Part shown: piece after piece, positions 61,144-64,000 of the stretch
How the letters are laid out: the number at the start of each line of letters is the position of its first letter
Numbering within the stretch: position 1 is the stretch's first letter
DNA from: Bradyrhizobium sp. SZCCHNS1050
Lineage (GTDB): Bacteria; Pseudomonadota; Alphaproteobacteria; Rhizobiales; Xanthobacteraceae
Reading direction: 5' to 3'
Assembly: GCF_032484785.1 (NCBI RefSeq)
Contig: NZ_JAUETR010000003.1
Coordinates: 1 to 64,000, forward strand
DNA: 64,000 bases
The notes under the pieces: generated by a model
Told to the model about the DNA's origin: nothing
What the model saw: the letters and a program-made list of their open reading frames with translations, nothing else
Database searches by the model: none
Translations under genes and position numbers: made by a program

Positions 61144-61166
61144 GACTGTCATTATCAACTGCATTA
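61144..61166. promoter_or_regulatory. AT-rich promoter region of the mbtH operon
   Basis: The gap 60934-61209 between the terminator and mbtH holds no gene. The AT-richest part includes GTCATTATCAACTGCATTA (61148-61166), a partial match to half of a Fur box. With the putative site before the receptor it hints at iron control, but neither match is strong. Confidence 0.25.
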
Positions 61167-61209
61167 CTCGTAGTTCATCAACGTCGTTTGTTAGTAGGAG
61201 TAGCCGGGC

Positions 61210-61440
61210 ATGATGGTCTTCGACAGAGATGACGTCACCTTCACCGTCGTCGTGAATCACGAAGAACAATATTCGATCTGGCCGACGTTCAAGGACATCC
61301 CGAACGGGTGGACGGCCGTCGGCGTGACCGGGAGCAAGAAGGAGTGTCTGGACCATATCGAACAGGTGTGGACCGACATGCGGCCGCTCTCGCTGCGGAA
61401 ATTCATGCAGGAGAACGCCCAGGCCTCTGCCGAATCCTGA
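61210..61440 (+). CDS. MbtH-like protein
   Basis: A 76-residue MbtH protein with the family signature [37 protein letters not shown]. MbtH proteins bind NRPS adenylation domains and are needed for their folding or activity, so a peptide synthetase is expected downstream, as found. AGGAG lies 9 bases before the ATG. It opens the operon that continues beyond the right edge. Confidence 0.95.
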   Translation: MMVFDRDDVTFTVVVNHEEQYSIWPTFKDIPNGWTAVGVTGSKKECLDHIEQVWTDMRPLSLRKFMQENAQASAES

Positions 61441-61460
61441 AGCGAAGGAGGCTGGCTGCC

Positions 61461-62189
61461 ATGCGGCTGATCTGTTTGCCATATGCCGGCGGCAGCGCCA
61501 TGGTCTATGCGCGCTGGAGGAGAGCTCTTCCGTCCTGGATCGAAATCGTGCCGCTGGAGCTGCCCGGACGGGGCGCGCGGATGGACGAGCCGCTGCAAAC
61601 GGACGCGGCAGCATTGGCCGATCAGCTCGCGTCCGAACTGATCGGGACGCCGTTGGCGGAGCCTTACGTCCTGTTCGGGCACAGCCTCGGCGGCTTGCTC
61701 GCCTTCGAGCTGGCGCACAGGCTGCTCGCGCTCGGCGCGCCAAAGCCGCAGATGCTGCTCGTGTCCGGAACGGAGGCGCCGGCCGTGCGCGACGGCAGCC
61801 GCTGGCGCGAGCCGCTCGGTGACGACGCATTGCGCGAGGAGCTTCTCAGGCTGAACGGCACGCCGCCGGAGGCGTTGCAGAGCATGGAGATCATGCGCGG
61901 CACGCTGCCGATCCTGCGAGCCGATTTCCTGATGTGCGGAAACTACGTCTATCGGCGGCGCCGGCCCTTGCCGTGTCCGCTGCACGTGTTCGGCGGAGAT
62001 CTCGACGAGACGCGTGCCGAGGCACTGGAGGCGTGGCGGGCCGAGACCTCCGGCGCGTTCGGTCGCGACATGCTGCCGGGCGACCACTTCTTCATCCATA
62101 GCCGACAGGCGGATCTGCTGAAGCTCGTTGCCGCATTGCTGGCACGTGGGGCATGGCCGGGACTCGCCGTTGCTCGCGCGGGGCCTTGA
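61461..62189 (+). CDS. Type II thioesterase of NRPS systems
   Basis: A 242-residue alpha/beta hydrolase of the GrsT/SrfAD group. It has ICLPYAGGSAMVYARW at the N-terminus, the nucleophile in FGHSLGGLLAFELA, Asp in VFGGDLDET and His in LPGDHFFIH. Such enzymes remove wrong or stalled acyl groups from carrier proteins. GAAGGAGG precedes the ATG, and it lies 20 bases after mbtH. Confidence 0.93.
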   Translation: MRLICLPYAGGSAMVYARWRRALPSWIEIVPLELPGRGARMDEPLQTDAAALADQLASELIGTPLAEPYVLFGHSLGGLLAFELAHRLLALGAPKPQMLLVSGTEAPAVRDGSRWREPLGDDALREELLRLNGTPPEALQSMEIMRGTLPILRADFLMCGNYVYRRRRPLPCPLHVFGGDLDETRAEALEAWRAETSGAFGRDMLPGDHFFIHSRQADLLKLVAALLARGAWPGLAVARAGP

Positions 62190-62210
62190 GCGGCGTGCCG
62201 AAAGCAGGAC

Positions 62211-62230
62211 CCAGCCGGGAAGCCGGCTGG
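62211..62230 (+). other. Intercistronic stem-loop
   Basis: A perfect 8-bp stem CCAGCCGG/CCGGCTGG with loop GAAG lies in the 86-base gap between the thioesterase and hydroxylase genes, with no T-tract after it. It may tune the relative expression of the operon or stabilise the message. Confidence 0.5.
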
Positions 62231-62275
62231 TGAAGAGACTTCGATGCTGAAATCGACGGAAGAGGGGGAGGAGTC

Positions 62276-63238
62276 ATGTTCGCGACGCAATCTAAAATAG
62301 AACAGGAATCGCTGCCGTTCCTTCTGCGGGCCAGCCGCACGCAGCAGCCGCTGATGGAGGCCGTGAGCGAGGTCCGCGACATGATCGAGCGCCAGCTATA
62401 TGCGTGCGGCGGAATTCTCTTCCGTGGCTTCCATCTCGACGGCGCCGAGGCGTTCAGGAGCTTCGCCGCGAGCTTCGGCCATCCGCTGCTGTCCTATGAA
62501 TTCGGCTCGACGCCCCGATCGCAGGTCAGCGCCGGCGTCTACACCTCGACCGAATATCCGCCGCACCAGAGCATCCCGCTGCACAACGAGCAGGCCTATA
62601 CGCGCGACTGGCCGATGAAGATCTGGTTCTATTGCCAGCAGGCGGCACAGCAGGGCGGTGAGACGCCGGTCGCCGACAGCCGGTCGATCCATCGCGACAT
62701 GCCGGCCGCGATCCGTAACCGCTTCGCCGAGCGGGGCGTCATGTATGTCCGCAACTACGGCAGTGGACTCGATGTCGACTGGCGACAGGTGTTCGGCACG
62801 GAGTCGAAGGCCGAGGTCGAGGCCTATTGCGCCTCCCATGCAATCGCCTGCGAATGGAAGGATGGCGACGAGCTACGGACGCGGCAGGTCTGCCAGGGGA
62901 CGGCGGTGCATCCCGTGACCGGGGACATGGTGTGGTTCAATCAGGCGCATCTGTTCCACGTCTCCAGCCTCGCGCCCGAGGTTCGGGAAAGTCTTCTCGA
63001 CATCGTCGGCGATCCGCTCGAGCTGCCGCGCAATGCGTTCTACGGCGACGGCGCGCCGATCGAGGACGAGACGCTGGCCACGGTCAGAGCCGTGCTCGAC
63101 CGGCACAAGATCGTCTTTCCCTGGCAGACCGGCGACGTCGTCATGCTCGACAACATGCTGACGGCGCACGCGCGCGAGCCGTTCAAGGGGCCGCGCAGGG
63201 TGATCGTCGCGATGGCGCAAGCCCATCGCGTCAATTGA
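62276..63238 (+). CDS. TauD/SyrP-type Fe(II)/2-oxoglutarate hydroxylase
   Basis: A 320-residue non-haem iron oxygenase. The metal motif is HNEQAYTRDWPMKIWFYC (His and Glu), and the distal His and the 2-oxoglutarate Arg are in LTAHAREPFKGPRRV. PVADSRSIHRDMP is typical of the SyrP group, which hydroxylates aspartate or another residue while it is bound to an NRPS. In siderophores this makes beta-hydroxyaspartate, an iron ligand. Strong ribosome site GAGGGGGAGGAG upstream. The context with MbtH and a fatty-acyl-AMP ligase supports the role; the amino acid substrate is inferred. Confidence 0.88.
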   Translation: MFATQSKIEQESLPFLLRASRTQQPLMEAVSEVRDMIERQLYACGGILFRGFHLDGAEAFRSFAASFGHPLLSYEFGSTPRSQVSAGVYTSTEYPPHQSIPLHNEQAYTRDWPMKIWFYCQQAAQQGGETPVADSRSIHRDMPAAIRNRFAERGVMYVRNYGSGLDVDWRQVFGTESKAEVEAYCASHAIACEWKDGDELRTRQVCQGTAVHPVTGDMVWFNQAHLFHVSSLAPEVRESLLDIVGDPLELPRNAFYGDGAPIEDETLATVRAVLDRHKIVFPWQTGDVVMLDNMLTAHAREPFKGPRRVIVAMAQAHRVN

Positions 63239-63281
63239 ATCCGCGCAGTCGACCAGCAGCCGCTATCGGACCCTTCGCAAG

Positions 63282-64000
<719 letters not shown>

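Overview
The window looks like a chromosomal segment of a Bradyrhizobium-type alphaproteobacterium. The reasons are its high GC content, the type of its intergenic repeat (48.4-48.8 kb), an H-NS/HvrA-type nucleoid protein, and family matches throughout. All identifications come from reading motifs in translated sequence; no database search was run.

Layout. (1) 0.2-3 kb: a DOPA-dioxygenase-like protein, a secreted PHB-depolymerase-like esterase overlapping a sterol-desaturase-type membrane hydroxylase, and a small Gly/Ser/Cys-repeat exported protein. (2) 3.1-39 kb: a large Wzx/Wzy-type exopolysaccharide locus. It holds a Wza-like outer-membrane exporter, a WcaJ/ExoY-type initiating sugar-phosphate transferase, a nucleotide-sugar block (cytidylyltransferase, PIG-L deacetylase, epimerase, sugar C-methyltransferase, RmlC-type epimerase, Fe/2OG oxygenase, DUF4910 protein), several glycosyltransferases, a Wzx flippase, a Wzy/ligase-type polymerase, a beta-helix lyase-like enzyme, acyltransferases, a WecB/TagA transferase fused to a STAS domain, and a Wzc/ExoP-type tyrosine kinase. 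A gene-poor AT-rich stretch (5.2-7.05 kb) and an H-NS-family gene lie near its left side. (3) 39.3-41.4 kb: an OmpR-type two-component system divergent from wzc. (4) 41.8-48 kb: two convergent unusual large proteins, an FAD oxidoreductase fused to an acetoacetate-decarboxylase-like domain and a zinc-ribbon/class III cyclase/ATPase/TPR protein. (5) 48.4-48.8 kb: a structured repeat element. (6) 49-56.2 kb: an AraC regulator divergent from a Liv-type ABC transporter with a fused permease-ATPase and an aldehyde dehydrogenase. (7) 56.5-64 kb: a PepSY membrane protein, a TonB siderophore receptor, and the start of a lipopeptide NRPS operon (MbtH, thioesterase II, SyrP/TauD-type hydroxylase, fatty-acyl-AMP ligase) that runs off the right edge.

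Two themes stand out. The promoter regions of the polysaccharide locus, including nearly all its divergent ones, carry islands of the hexamer TTAAAT/ATTTAA, a pattern expected of H-NS- or MucR/Ros-type silencers, and an H-NS-family protein is encoded beside the locus. No such islands were seen from 40 kb onward. The right end reads as an iron-acquisition locus that would make and import a beta-hydroxylated lipopeptide siderophore.

Several genes use TTG or GTG starts, chosen here from Shine-Dalgarno spacing. Many genes are joined by ATGA-type overlaps, which argues for translationally coupled operons.
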